A DNA stretch of 64,000 nt from Robertkochia flava (GTDB lineage Bacteria > Bacteroidota > Bacteroidia > Flavobacteriales > Flavobacteriaceae). Shown here in pieces: positions 36,611 through 44,912 of the stretch (position 1 is its first letter; the number at the start of each line of letters is the position of its first letter). Position numbers and translations under genes: made by a program. The notes beneath the pieces were generated by a model. The model was not told the DNA's origin and did not search any database. It was given only the letters and a program-made list of their open reading frames with translations. The stretch lies in NCBI RefSeq assembly GCF_020166515.1, contig NZ_JAINZT010000002.1:310001-374000 (forward strand), read 5' to 3'.

Positions 36611-37785
36611 TGGATATAGTTGTTACGCCCTTCCACGATTGGAAGAAAAGTGAGGCGGAAGGGTTCAGAACAAGAGATGTACATATCATTAATGCTTTAG
36701 CAGGTAATACTAAAGTAGGTAAGATTTTGGTTGTAAACCGACCATCCACTTTTTTGGAAGATCTGTACAAAAGATCTTTCACAGGAATTAAGGGGAAGCT
36801 TATCACACAAAGGAATGGTTTTTCGTTATATAAGATATCAGAAAAGATTTATGTGGTGAATTATCGTTCAAATGATATTTTAGGTCAGGTAATAAAAAAG
36901 CATAAGTGGTTTTTTGAAAAATACTCGTCTGCACATTATGTGAAATTCATAGATAAAAGCTTGGCGAGTTTGGGAGTTCACAAGCCTTTATTACTCACAC
37001 AAAATGTTTTTGCCAGTGGCTTGGCATCTAGATTAACAGCTTCATCAAAGATTTTTGATGCCTGGGATAACTTCCTGAAATTTCCGTCATATAAATCTAT
37101 CAGAAAAGACATTTATCGGGGGTATCAATCTCTTGCTGAAAGCTCAAATACCTGGTTGACGAATTCTAGGGAAAATCAAAATTTCTACCAGAATGAATTT
37201 GGAAAGGATAGGGTTAAGTTGCTCAAAAACGGGGTTAACACAAATTTTATTCCAAATCATTTAATTTTACCAGATGATCTCAAAAGAATTCCAAGGCCTA
37301 TAATAGGATTTGGAGGGAAATTATCATATTTGATAAATACCAATCTGATTAATACGATTACCAAAGATCATCCTGATAAATCCTTCGTCTTTGTAGGTCA
37401 GATTCTTGACAAAGAAGTATACAACCAAATAGAAAAGAGACCAAATGTTCATTTCCTGGGAGATAAACATTACAGTATATACCCCCAATATGTGTCAGGT
37501 TTTGATATTTGTGTTATCCCTTATAACATAAAAGAAAAGCAACATGGAGGTGATTCTATAAAAGCCTATGAATATTTGATGACTGGCAAAAAAGTTGTAG
37601 GCACAAGAGGAAATGGTCTTGAAGATTTAGGTGAGTATATTTACCTGGCAGATTCTAACAAGGAATTTACCGAACATTTAAGGGATTTTGAAAACAAAAA
37701 GCCGGCATTTGATATAAATAAGCATTCATGGCAATCTAAGGCCGAAGAAATACTTCAACTATTTGAAGATGCTGAAACCATTTAA
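36610..37785 (+). CDS. GT4-type glycosyltransferase
   Basis: About 391 residues from ATG 36610, which shares one base with the preceding stop (an in-frame TTG three bases earlier is less likely). Two Rossmann-like halves of the GT-B fold are visible; the C-terminal half has FGGKLSYLINTNLI, KSFVFVGQIL, the acceptor-loop region SGFDICVIPYN and a donor-site segment GGDSIKAYEYLMTGKKVVGT that holds the Glu used by retaining GT4 enzymes (E in KAYEYL). Donor and acceptor sugars are unknown. The end overlaps the next gene by 17 bases. Confidence 0.85.
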   Translation: MDIVVTPFHDWKKSEAEGFRTRDVHIINALAGNTKVGKILVVNRPSTFLEDLYKRSFTGIKGKLITQRNGFSLYKISEKIYVVNYRSNDILGQVIKKHKWFFEKYSSAHYVKFIDKSLASLGVHKPLLLTQNVFASGLASRLTASSKIFDAWDNFLKFPSYKSIRKDIYRGYQSLAESSNTWLTNSRENQNFYQNEFGKDRVKLLKNGVNTNFIPNHLILPDDLKRIPRPIIGFGGKLSYLINTNLINTITKDHPDKSFVFVGQILDKEVYNQIEKRPNVHFLGDKHYSIYPQYVSGFDICVIPYNIKEKQHGGDSIKAYEYLMTGKKVVGTRGNGLEDLGEYIYLADSNKEFTEHLRDFENKKPAFDINKHSWQSKAEEILQLFEDAETI

Positions 37786-39076
37786 AGAGCGTTTTAATAA
37801 GTTCATGTCGGGGAATTCTGGGCTTCATGTTTTGATGCTTATTACTATTGGGATTCCTTTTGCTGTTAACATAGGGAATGTTGCTATAATAACTGCATTT
37901 ATATACTCGCTTTACTTGATGGTATTCAAGAAACAGAAAGTTGAAGTTTATTCCTGCTGGTATATCATTTGGCCCTTAATATTCTTCTTAATTATATTTT
38001 TTAGTGCGTTAACAAGCTATAATATACGGGAAGGAATAAAACAGCTGGACAAGAGCCTTTTGTTAATTTTACTCCCGATATGTTTAGGGGTTTTATATAC
38101 AGAAAGACGATATCTTAAACCCATTTTAATGTCATTCGTATATTCAACCGGATTGGCCTCCTTTCTTTTATTGGTCTATGGAATATTCAGAGTGCTGAAA
38201 ACGGGAAGAGGTGATGTGATGTTTTTCCATGAATTCACCGCGCTATATGACCAACATCCTGTGTATTTCGCTATTTATTGTGCTATGAGTGTCTTCATAG
38301 CGACCCATTATTATTCTTGTTTTAGCAGAGTCTCAAAACTGGGAGTAATTGCTATTAACCTGTTGTTGGGTGTAGTGTTGCTTCTTACATCCTCCAAAGC
38401 GATTCTCCTTGTGTTTGCAGTGTTGTACCCGATACAATTAGCGCTATACATAAAGAATGCTAAAATGAGGTTGATTTCAATTTTTGCTTTGTTGACTCTC
38501 GGTATATTATCTGTTATCAATATCCCGTTTTTGCAAGAAAGATTTGTGGAGGGCTTAACCCTGAATTATACCAGTTTTCAGCCAACCCACGATGTAGGGG
38601 AAGCATTTGTTTTTGGTAATGACGACAAGCATAATCTAAGTGATCTTGATTTAAGGTATATCTTTTGGAGGCTGGCCCTTTTTCATTTAAATGATGATGG
38701 TAAATTGCTTTTAGGATATGGCGTAGGTGATGTTCAAGATCATCTGGATTTATATTATATGTACTATGGACTGGCTCCCGGTTGGTTTGAAGGGTATAAT
38801 GTTCATAATCAGTACTTGCAGATACTTGCGTCTATGGGAATACTGGGACTTTTGTTATTTTGTTTCTACTTGTGGAAGTCTGTTACGGTAGCGAATCGAA
38901 ATAAAAGTTTTTTACATCTTGCATTTTTAGGTACGATGCTGTTTGCATTTTGTTTTGAATCATATCTATCCAGGAATAAAGGTATCGTGCTATTTGTTTT
39001 TTTTAATACATTATTAATTAAGGATTATTACTTGAATGAAATTAGGGATCATAGGAACCAGGGGGATACCAAATAA
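37769..39076 (+). CDS. O-antigen ligase/polymerase family membrane protein (Wzy_C domain)
   Basis: About 435 residues with some 10-12 membrane helices. The large external loop before the last helices carries the Wzy_C/WaaL signature HNQYLQILASMGILGLLLF, with DLRYIFWRLALF and LLGYGVGDVQDHL upstream. Members either ligate finished O-antigen to lipid A-core or polymerise repeat units. Since another multi-helix polymerase-like gene lies two genes upstream, one may be the polymerase and the other the ligase. I start at ATG 37769 (MLKPFKERF), inside the end of the upstream gene, rather than TTG 37763. Confidence 0.82.
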   Translation: MLKPFKERFNKFMSGNSGLHVLMLITIGIPFAVNIGNVAIITAFIYSLYLMVFKKQKVEVYSCWYIIWPLIFFLIIFFSALTSYNIREGIKQLDKSLLLILLPICLGVLYTERRYLKPILMSFVYSTGLASFLLLVYGIFRVLKTGRGDVMFFHEFTALYDQHPVYFAIYCAMSVFIATHYYSCFSRVSKLGVIAINLLLGVVLLLTSSKAILLVFAVLYPIQLALYIKNAKMRLISIFALLTLGILSVINIPFLQERFVEGLTLNYTSFQPTHDVGEAFVFGNDDKHNLSDLDLRYIFWRLALFHLNDDGKLLLGYGVGDVQDHLDLYYMYYGLAPGWFEGYNVHNQYLQILASMGILGLLLFCFYLWKSVTVANRNKSFLHLAFLGTMLFAFCFESYLSRNKGIVLFVFFNTLLIKDYYLNEIRDHRNQGDTK

Positions 39077-40136
39077 CCACGGGGGATTTGAGCAGTTTGC
39101 AGAATATTTTTCTATTCACATGGCTGAACGAGGCCATGAGGTATATGTATATAATTCACATAATCATCCTTACCAGGACGATATGTTTCATGGCGTAAAA
39201 ATAATTCACTGTTATGATCCCGAGTATAAAATTGGAACGGCGGGTCAATTTATATATGATCTGAACTGTATCTGGGATGCTCGAAAAAGAAACTTCGATG
39301 TAATATTGCAACTGGGTTATACGTCCAGCTCAATATGGCATTGGCTAATGCCTAAGTCCGCGAAGATTGTCACGAATATGGATGGTCTGGAGTGGAAAAG
39401 ATCCAAGTATTCTGCCAAGGTTCGCAGATTTCTGAAATATGCCGAAGGATTGGCAGCTGAAAACAGTGATTTTTTGATTTCAGATTCTATTGGGATTAAA
39501 GATCACCTGAAAAAGGTATATGGTCTGAATTCTGAATATATAGCATACGGGGCTGATGTATTTGTGAATCCTTCCAAAATGGTGTTAGACAAGTATGGAC
39601 TTTCTCCCTTCGAGTATAATATGCTTATAGCAAGATTGGAGCCGGAAAATAATATCGAAACGATTATTAAAGGTTATATTAAATCCCAAACAAAGAGGCC
39701 ATTATTAATTTTTGGGGGGCTTAACAGCTATGGGAAACTATTAAGTGAAAAGTATGGGCATGATGAAAGGGTCAGATTTGTTGGGCCTAATTATAACCAG
39801 GAGGAGCTGAATAATTTAAGATATTACTCAAGGTTTTATTTTCATGGCCACTCCGTTGGAGGCACCAACCCTTCTTTGCTGGAAGCCATGAGTTCGAACA
39901 CATTTATCATTGCGAACGATAATATTTTCAACAAAGCCATACTTGAGGAAGAGGCACTTTATTTCAGGAACTCAGAGGATGTTAAAGGGTATCTGGATAC
40001 AGACCAATTTGAAGTGTTGAATGAAAATTTTACACTGAAAAACAGATATAAAATAAAACAGCTATATTCCTGGGATATAATTAATAACAAATATGAATCC
40101 TTTCTGCTCTCTATTCAAAAGGGAGGGGAGCGTTAA
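39036..40136 (+). CDS. DUF1972-containing GT4 glycosyltransferase (rhamnosyltransferase-like)
   Basis: 366 residues beginning KLGIIGTRGIPNNHGGFEQ, the hallmark of DUF1972 glycosyltransferases of family GT4, followed by LQLGYTSSSIWHWLMPKSAKIVTNMDGLEWKR-type sequence, the hinge YNMLIARLEPENNIETII and the donor-binding GHSVGGTNPSLLEAM with the retaining-enzyme Glu. Several characterised members transfer rhamnose from dTDP-L-rhamnose, which fits the rml genes in this locus, though the substrate is inferred. It overlaps the ligase-like gene by 41 bases. It is the last AT-rich gene; composition changes after its stop. Confidence 0.88.
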   Translation: MKLGIIGTRGIPNNHGGFEQFAEYFSIHMAERGHEVYVYNSHNHPYQDDMFHGVKIIHCYDPEYKIGTAGQFIYDLNCIWDARKRNFDVILQLGYTSSSIWHWLMPKSAKIVTNMDGLEWKRSKYSAKVRRFLKYAEGLAAENSDFLISDSIGIKDHLKKVYGLNSEYIAYGADVFVNPSKMVLDKYGLSPFEYNMLIARLEPENNIETIIKGYIKSQTKRPLLIFGGLNSYGKLLSEKYGHDERVRFVGPNYNQEELNNLRYYSRFYFHGHSVGGTNPSLLEAMSSNTFIIANDNIFNKAILEEEALYFRNSEDVKGYLDTDQFEVLNENFTLKNRYKIKQLYSWDIINNKYESFLLSIQKGGER

Positions 40137-40215
40137 TTAAGCGTTTTGTTTAAGCGGAAGCAAGCAGATGTTGATTTTTTTTTGTTTTTTTGCAGAATAA
40201 AGTCGACACCTAGCC

Positions 40216-41568
40216 ATGTTCCATAAACAGGGAAGATATTCCGGACTCCTTAAGCCTATTTCCTATTTTTTGGATCTGTCATTTGTAATTGGCCTGGCGG
40301 TCATTTTACCGCTAAGATTGCATTATCCCCTGCTGCTTATTTCATATTTATTTGTCGGGTGGATCGTGATTTCCGTTAAGAACGAGTTCTATGAAGTGGA
40401 ACGCTATGCAAAGATTTCGCGTGTATTTTCCCTGCTCTTTCGCCAGTTCGTAGTCTACTTTGTCGTGCTATACGCTTTTATCGGATTCTTTAAGGAGCAC
40501 CTCGTTAGCCGTTTAATGCTTGCACAGTATTTTGCCTTGACCTTCTTCCTTGTTGCTTTCTTTAAGATCCTGATGTATTACCTCCTGCAGCGTTACAGGG
40601 AGACCCTGGGGGGCAATTTTCGGAATACTGTGGTGGTCGGGAATAATGCAAAAGCCCAACAGCTTATACAGATATTTAATAATCACCCGGAATTCGGTTA
40701 TGTATTTAAAAGAAAATTCACACCGAAATCCAAGTCCTTCTCCGTTCAGGAATGTATCGACTTCATCGAAAGCCATGAAATAGATGAGATTTATTGTTCC
40801 GTGGCAGAGCTTACAAATATTCAACTCGCGGAGATCGTTCACTTTGCAGACAACAACCTTAAGGCGGTAAAGTTTATACCTGATAATAAATTCATTTACA
40901 ACAAGCGACTTAAGTTTGATTATTACGATTATCTGCCAGTATTGTCGCTCCGGGATATCCCTCTCGAAGCATCCATTAACTACTTTCTGAAACGGCTGTT
41001 CGACATTGTGTTTTCCCTTGGCGTTATCGTGTTCCTGCTTTCCTGGTTAGTGCCTTTGATGGGAATTCTGATCAAGCTCGAATCCAGGGGCCCTGTATTT
41101 TTCAAGCAGAAACGACATGGTATCAATGGAGATGAGTTCCGGTGTTATAAATTCCGTTCCATGGCGGTGAATCAGGATGCTGATAAAGCCCAGGCAACAA
41201 AGGGAGATATGCGGGTCACCAAAATTGGAAACTTTATGCGCAAAACCAGTATTGATGAATTGCCGCAGTTCTTTAACGTGCTCTTCGGCCAGATGTCAGT
41301 AGTGGGGCCGCGACCTCACATGGTTTTCCACACGGAACTTTACGGAAATCTTGTAGATAAGTACATGGTACGCCACTTCGTAAAACCAGGAATTACCGGG
41401 TTGGCCCAGGTAAGAGGGTACCGCGGTGAGATCACCCAGGATAGCGATATCATTAACCGCGTCCGACTGGATATATTTTATGTGGAAAACTGGACCATGG
41501 CGCTTGATTTTAAGATCATTATCGATACCGTACTCAATGTGTTCAGAGGCGAGGAGAACGCATACTAA
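40216..41568 (+). CDS. Undecaprenyl-phosphate glucose phosphotransferase (WbaP/WcaJ type)
   Basis: 450 residues. Four hydrophobic helices in the first 120 residues, then a CoA-binding-like domain (VVVGNNAKAQQLIQIF), and from about residue 255 the polyprenyl-phosphate sugar phosphotransferase domain with its membrane re-entrant helix (KRLFDIVFSLGVIVFLLSW), KLESRGPVFFKQKRHGINGDEF, YKFRSM, KTSIDELPQFFNVLFGQMSVVGPRPHM and the terminal DIFYVENWTMALDFKII. It loads the first sugar phosphate, probably glucose-1-phosphate, on undecaprenyl phosphate and so starts the repeat unit. Base composition is again like the chromosome. The 79-bp gap before it is T-rich. Confidence 0.92.
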   Translation: MFHKQGRYSGLLKPISYFLDLSFVIGLAVILPLRLHYPLLLISYLFVGWIVISVKNEFYEVERYAKISRVFSLLFRQFVVYFVVLYAFIGFFKEHLVSRLMLAQYFALTFFLVAFFKILMYYLLQRYRETLGGNFRNTVVVGNNAKAQQLIQIFNNHPEFGYVFKRKFTPKSKSFSVQECIDFIESHEIDEIYCSVAELTNIQLAEIVHFADNNLKAVKFIPDNKFIYNKRLKFDYYDYLPVLSLRDIPLEASINYFLKRLFDIVFSLGVIVFLLSWLVPLMGILIKLESRGPVFFKQKRHGINGDEFRCYKFRSMAVNQDADKAQATKGDMRVTKIGNFMRKTSIDELPQFFNVLFGQMSVVGPRPHMVFHTELYGNLVDKYMVRHFVKPGITGLAQVRGYRGEITQDSDIINRVRLDIFYVENWTMALDFKIIIDTVLNVFRGEENAY

Positions 41569-41623
41569 GAATTTTATAGTTTCCCACGTTTAAGTGGTCA
41601 ACCTATATCAGGGACGAACAATA

Positions 41624-41742
41624 ACTCACAACTCACAACTCCCGACTCCCTACTCCCTACTCCCTACTCCTGACTCCTGACTCCTGACTCCCGACTCATC
41701 ACTCATCACTCATCACTCATCACTCATCACTCATCACTCATC
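41624..41742 (+). repeat. Heptamer tandem array, 17 units of ACTCnnn
   Basis: Exactly 119 bp = 17 x 7. Every unit begins ACTC. In order the last three bases are ACA x2, CCG, CCT x3, CTG x3, CCG, ATC x7. Identical units are grouped, as expected from local slippage or unit duplication. It fills most of the 241-bp gap between the WbaP-like gene and purD and ends 12 bases before the purD -7 box. The flanking parts of the gap (41569-41623, 41763-41809) show nothing else. Confidence 0.97.
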
Positions 41743-41754
41743 ACTTTATTTACC

Positions 41755-41762
41755 TATCTTTG
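41755..41762 (+). promoter_or_regulatory. Bacteroidota -7 box (TATCTTTG) for purD
   Basis: TATCTTTG is a perfect match to TAnnTTTG, 47 bases before the purD ATG. The -33 position would fall inside the last heptamers of the repeat array, which contains no TTG. Confidence 0.65.
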
Positions 41763-41809
41763 CACTCCAAAAACATTGTCTAATCCATTTTCAGTTAAAG
41801 CAGAGTAAC

Positions 41810-43084
41810 ATGAATATCCTCGTACTCGGTTCCGGTGGACGTGAACACACCTTCACCTGGAAGATCGCTCAAAGTAAACTTACCGATAACCTTTTTGTAG
41901 CTCCAGGAAATGCGGGGACTGCCCGTATCGCTACCAATGTAGCAGTAGCCCCGGACGATTTTGAAGCTGTAAAAAAGCTGGTTATCGAGAAGCAAATCGA
42001 TATGGTAGTGGTCGGACCTGAAGATCCGCTGGTAAAGGGGATCTACGATTATTTCAGAGACGAGGAGGAACTGAAGGAAGTCATGGTTATCGGGCCGTCT
42101 AAAACCGGAGCTATTCTCGAAGGGAGTAAGGAGTATGCCAAGGAGTTTATGTCAAGGCACAACATTCCTACTGCAGCATACCAGAGTTTTACAGCAGATA
42201 GCCTGGAGGCCGGTTATGCATTCCTGGAGACCCTCAAGGCGCCTTACGTGCTTAAGGCTGACGGTCTGGCAGCAGGAAAGGGTGTACTTATCATAGACGA
42301 CTTGAACATAGCTAAACAGGAGCTAAAAAAAATGCTGGTTGATGCCAAGTTCGGAGATGCCAGCGCCAAGGTGGTTATTGAAGAAATCCTGAGCGGAATT
42401 GAACTCAGTGTTTTTGTGCTTACCGACGGGAGCGATTATATGATCCTGCCAACCGCCAAGGATTACAAGCGTATCGGGGAAGGAGACACCGGGCTGAATA
42501 CCGGTGGTATGGGCGCCATTTCTCCCGTGCCTTTTGCGGATTCTGACTTTATGAGAAAGGTGGAAGAGCGCATCGTAAAACCTACCGTGGAAGGATTCGC
42601 GAAAGACAATATTGATTACAAGGGATTTGTGTTTATCGGACTCATTAAAGTGGCCGGAGAACCCTATGTTATCGAATACAATGTAAGAATGGGTGACCCG
42701 GAAACCGAAGTGGTGATTCCGAGGGTGAAAAATGATATGGTAGACCTTTTCCTGGCAGTCGCTAACGGCACGCTTAACCAGAAAACCCTTGAAACTGATC
42801 CTCGCACGGCTACTACCGTTATGGCAGTTTCAGGAGGATACCCGGAGGCGTATGAGAAAGGGAAGGAGATCGTAGGACTGGATAAGGTAACAGATTCTAT
42901 TGTGTTTCACGCCGGGACCAGTCAGGACGGAGACAAGGTGGTAACCTCAGGAGGCCGTGTAATAGCTTTCACTTCTTTCGGGGACAATTACCGGTCTGCC
43001 CTTAAAACGTCCTACAGCAGTCTTAATAAGGTTTGTTTTGACGGGATCTACTACAGGAAAGATCTTGGGTTTGATTTGGAGTAG
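41810..43084 (+). CDS. purD: Phosphoribosylamine-glycine ligase (GARS)
   Basis: 424 residues, full length. Joins phosphoribosylamine and glycine with ATP in purine synthesis. N-terminal motif VLGSGGREHTFTWKI (residues 4-18), APGNAGTARIA, the ATP-grasp lid with LKADGLAAGKGV, GIELSVFVLTDG, YKRIGEGDTGLNTGGMGAISP and the metal-binding YNVRMGDPETEVV are all present, and the C-terminal domain ends normally. The gene is flanked on both sides by heptamer repeat arrays and is not linked to other pur genes here. Confidence 0.98.
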   Translation: MNILVLGSGGREHTFTWKIAQSKLTDNLFVAPGNAGTARIATNVAVAPDDFEAVKKLVIEKQIDMVVVGPEDPLVKGIYDYFRDEEELKEVMVIGPSKTGAILEGSKEYAKEFMSRHNIPTAAYQSFTADSLEAGYAFLETLKAPYVLKADGLAAGKGVLIIDDLNIAKQELKKMLVDAKFGDASAKVVIEEILSGIELSVFVLTDGSDYMILPTAKDYKRIGEGDTGLNTGGMGAISPVPFADSDFMRKVEERIVKPTVEGFAKDNIDYKGFVFIGLIKVAGEPYVIEYNVRMGDPETEVVIPRVKNDMVDLFLAVANGTLNQKTLETDPRTATTVMAVSGGYPEAYEKGKEIVGLDKVTDSIVFHAGTSQDGDKVVTSGGRVIAFTSFGDNYRSALKTSYSSLNKVCFDGIYYRKDLGFDLE

Positions 43085-43090
43085 ACGAGT

Positions 43091-43118
43091 TAAATGCGAA
43101 GCGGGATGCGTGATGCGA
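43091..43118 (-). repeat. Short heptamer array, minus orientation (left arm)
   Basis: Read on the minus strand from 43118: TCGCATC, ACGCATC, CCGCTTC, GCATTTA. It begins six bases after the purD stop. Together with bases to 43120 it forms the left arm of an imperfect inverted repeat with 43585-43613: 11 bases perfect (GTGATGCGAAA at 43110-43120 versus TTTCGCATCAC at 43585-43595) and 23 of 29 positions overall. Confidence 0.85.
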
Positions 43119-43144
43119 AAAGGAATTCAAAGATAAAAAATCTA

Positions 43145-43505
43145 TCAAGGCTTAAGTTTTTGCCTTAAGCCTTTTATATAGTTTAATAGCATTCTTCTTG
43201 TATATTCAATTCGATTTTCAACCTCAGGGTTATGTTTGATGAATTCTAACTGGCAGGTTATATCAAGTTGAGTTTCCAGTTCTGCTAAGGAACCTAAAGC
43301 GATATACAAAAAGCGTATTAAATCTTTAGTAGAACCTCGAGCAGCTCCTTCGGCAATATTGGAAGGCACAGAGATAGCCGAACGCTTTAATTGACTGGAA
43401 AGAAAGTCCGAACATTTCAGACTCGGGTAATGCCGAAGTAATATTATAAATGTCCTTAACCAGGGACATGGATTCTTTGTATACCCTTAGATTTTTATGA
43501 TGCAC
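43145..43505 (-). pseudogene. Four-helix-bundle protein (23S rRNA IVP family), frameshifted
   Basis: Reading the minus strand from a GTG at 43505 gives HHKNLRVYKESMSLVKDIY and then SALPESEMFGLS; an extra base in the A-run at about 43399-43401 then shifts the frame. Removing one base gives SSQLKRSAISVPSNIAEG and continues RGSTKDLIRFLYIALGSLAELE to the stop at 43145. That is a complete four-helix-bundle protein of the 23S rRNA intervening-sequence family (about 119 codons), broken by one indel. The family is widespread in Bacteroidota, is related to Avd of diversity-generating retroelements, and has no settled function. The gene is bracketed by inverted heptamer arrays. GTG start uncertain. Confidence 0.85.
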
Positions 43506-43586
43506 AACATTTAGAATATATTCTATAAATTTAATACTATATTCTAAATGTTTGGATGGATCTTAATTTAATATTTTTTACAACTT

Positions 43587-43649
43587 TCGCATCACTCGTC
43601 ACACCTCGCACTTCCCGCATCACACGTCACACATCACACTTCGCGCATT
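43587..43649 (+). repeat. Degenerate heptamer array, plus orientation (right arm)
   Basis: Nine 7-mers in register: TCGCATC ACTCGTC ACACCTC GCACTTC CCGCATC ACACGTC ACACATC ACACTTC GCGCATT, consensus near ACaCnTC. It shares the unit type with the ACTCATC units before purD, and starts with the same TTTCGCATCAC word as the oppositely oriented left arm at 43091-43120. Between the pseudogene and this array (43506-43586) there is only AT-rich DNA. Confidence 0.88.
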
Positions 43650-43718
43650 TCCATAATCCAAAAATCCCCGAAAGCCTTGGCCTCCGGGGATGTTCAGAAT
43701 AAATATGCTATCCGGAAA

Positions 43719-43940
43719 TTACAGGTACGAATGCGCTGAAATATCCTTGTTTTCTTCGTTGTTATCGTTGAAGATCTTCAATTGCCCCATCCAGTATATA
43801 AAGGCTACAAAACCTACGATCATAAAGATCCAGTTAATGGTATTGGCACCCCACCAGCTGTCCATGCTTCTTAAGAAATTAAGTGGTGCGAATAATATTT
43901 CTTCAAATAAGTACTGGATACCGTAGAAAAAATCACTCAT
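43719..43940 (-). CDS. Small membrane protein, DUF6341 family
   Basis: 73 residues with a central amphipathic region (YLFEEILFAPLNFLRSMDSWWGANTIN) and one membrane helix at about 37-53 (WIFMIVGFVAFIYWMGQL), followed by a charged tail. Small proteins of this sequence are conserved in Flavobacteriia next to the DUF6427 gene and upp; I recall the family name DUF6341, moderately sure. Function unknown. It is divergent from the DUF6427 gene with 48 bp between start codons, so the two share a promoter region. Confidence 0.78.
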   Translation of the reverse strand: MSDFFYGIQYLFEEILFAPLNFLRSMDSWWGANTINWIFMIVGFVAFIYWMGQLKIFNDNNEENKDISAHSYL

Positions 43941-43988
43941 GAGTAAAAGTTATATTAAATTTACCCAGCAAAAATACAAAAAGCGCCC

Positions 43989-44912
43989 ATGATATCAAGC
44001 ATTTTTGGAAGAACTAAGCCTATAAATTTCGTTTTACTTGCCTTGTTTGCATTCGTTTTTCTGATTTGCTACTATCTGCTCTCGGTCCCGGGAGGATTAA
44101 CGCTAACCCTTTTACCCGATTTATTGCTGACCGTTCTTCTGGTAACTTTTACGATGCTTTTAATTGAGTTTATCAACCGTAAAAATGGGCTTACAAAAGA
44201 CAATACCTACCTGAGTTTTTTCTTTTTGCTGTACCTCTGCATGTTTCCGAAGATCTTTGCAGATGTGCAGGTAATTATCTCTCATATCTTTGTTTTGCTG
44301 GCCTTCAGGCGGGTGATCAGTATCAAAAGCGGACAGGAGGTGCGTTCGAAGATCTTTGACGCGAGTATCTGGGTGTTTGTTGCTGCCTTGTTTTACAGTT
44401 GGTCGGTAGTTTTTCTGGTGTTGGTATTTGCGGGTATCTTTCTGTATGGGGTTAACTATTATAAAAACCTGCTGGTGCCCTTTGTGGCATTTCTTACCGT
44501 TGCCATTCTTGCCGTAACCTATAAATTATATATGGGCGATGCCCTCCTTTGGAGTGACTTCTTTGACCTGACCCCCACATTTAGCCTGGACAAATACGCA
44601 GATCTTCAATTTGTGTTGCCGCTGGCTTTTATTTCGGCCTTTGGGTTTGTTTCTGTGGTGTATTATTTTATGAAAGTAAGCGGACGCGCCTATAAAGCCC
44701 GGATTCCCGGATGGTTGATAATGATCTTTCTGCTGCTCTCGGGAGTAGTGGTAGCCCTGGTGGAAAGTGCCAATACCTCCGAGCTTATTTTTGCAGGATT
44801 CCCATTATGTGTAATGATGGCCAACTACCTGCAATCGATAAAGAAAAAATGGCTGAAAGAGCTTTTCCTATGGTTGTTTCTGGCAGTACCCCTGGTTGTT
44901 CTATTTTTGTAG
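43989..44912 (+). CDS. Polytopic membrane protein, DUF6427 family
   Basis: 307 residues with about nine to ten membrane helices from residue 12 to the C-terminus and short loops (FGRTKPINFVLLALFAFVFL at the start, VKVSG-type loop near 225, NYLQSIKKKWLKEL before the last helix). Belongs to a Flavobacteriia-restricted family that I recall as DUF6427; no catalytic motif is visible. The stop overlaps the stop end of the converging upp gene by 12 bases, so neither has room for a classical terminator. Functional link to DUF6341 and upp is only by neighbourhood. Confidence 0.78.
   Translation: MISSIFGRTKPINFVLLALFAFVFLICYYLLSVPGGLTLTLLPDLLLTVLLVTFTMLLIEFINRKNGLTKDNTYLSFFFLLYLCMFPKIFADVQVIISHIFVLLAFRRVISIKSGQEVRSKIFDASIWVFVAALFYSWSVVFLVLVFAGIFLYGVNYYKNLLVPFVAFLTVAILAVTYKLYMGDALLWSDFFDLTPTFSLDKYADLQFVLPLAFISAFGFVSVVYYFMKVSGRAYKARIPGWLIMIFLLLSGVVVALVESANTSELIFAGFPLCVMMANYLQSIKKKWLKELFLWLFLAVPLVVLFL

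Noticed and set aside
41624-41742. CRISPR-like or DGR-like repeat array
   Set aside because: The units are 7 bp with no spacers, and no cas, reverse transcriptase or template/variable repeat pair is present. The IVP family is related to Avd of retroelements, but nothing else of a DGR is here.
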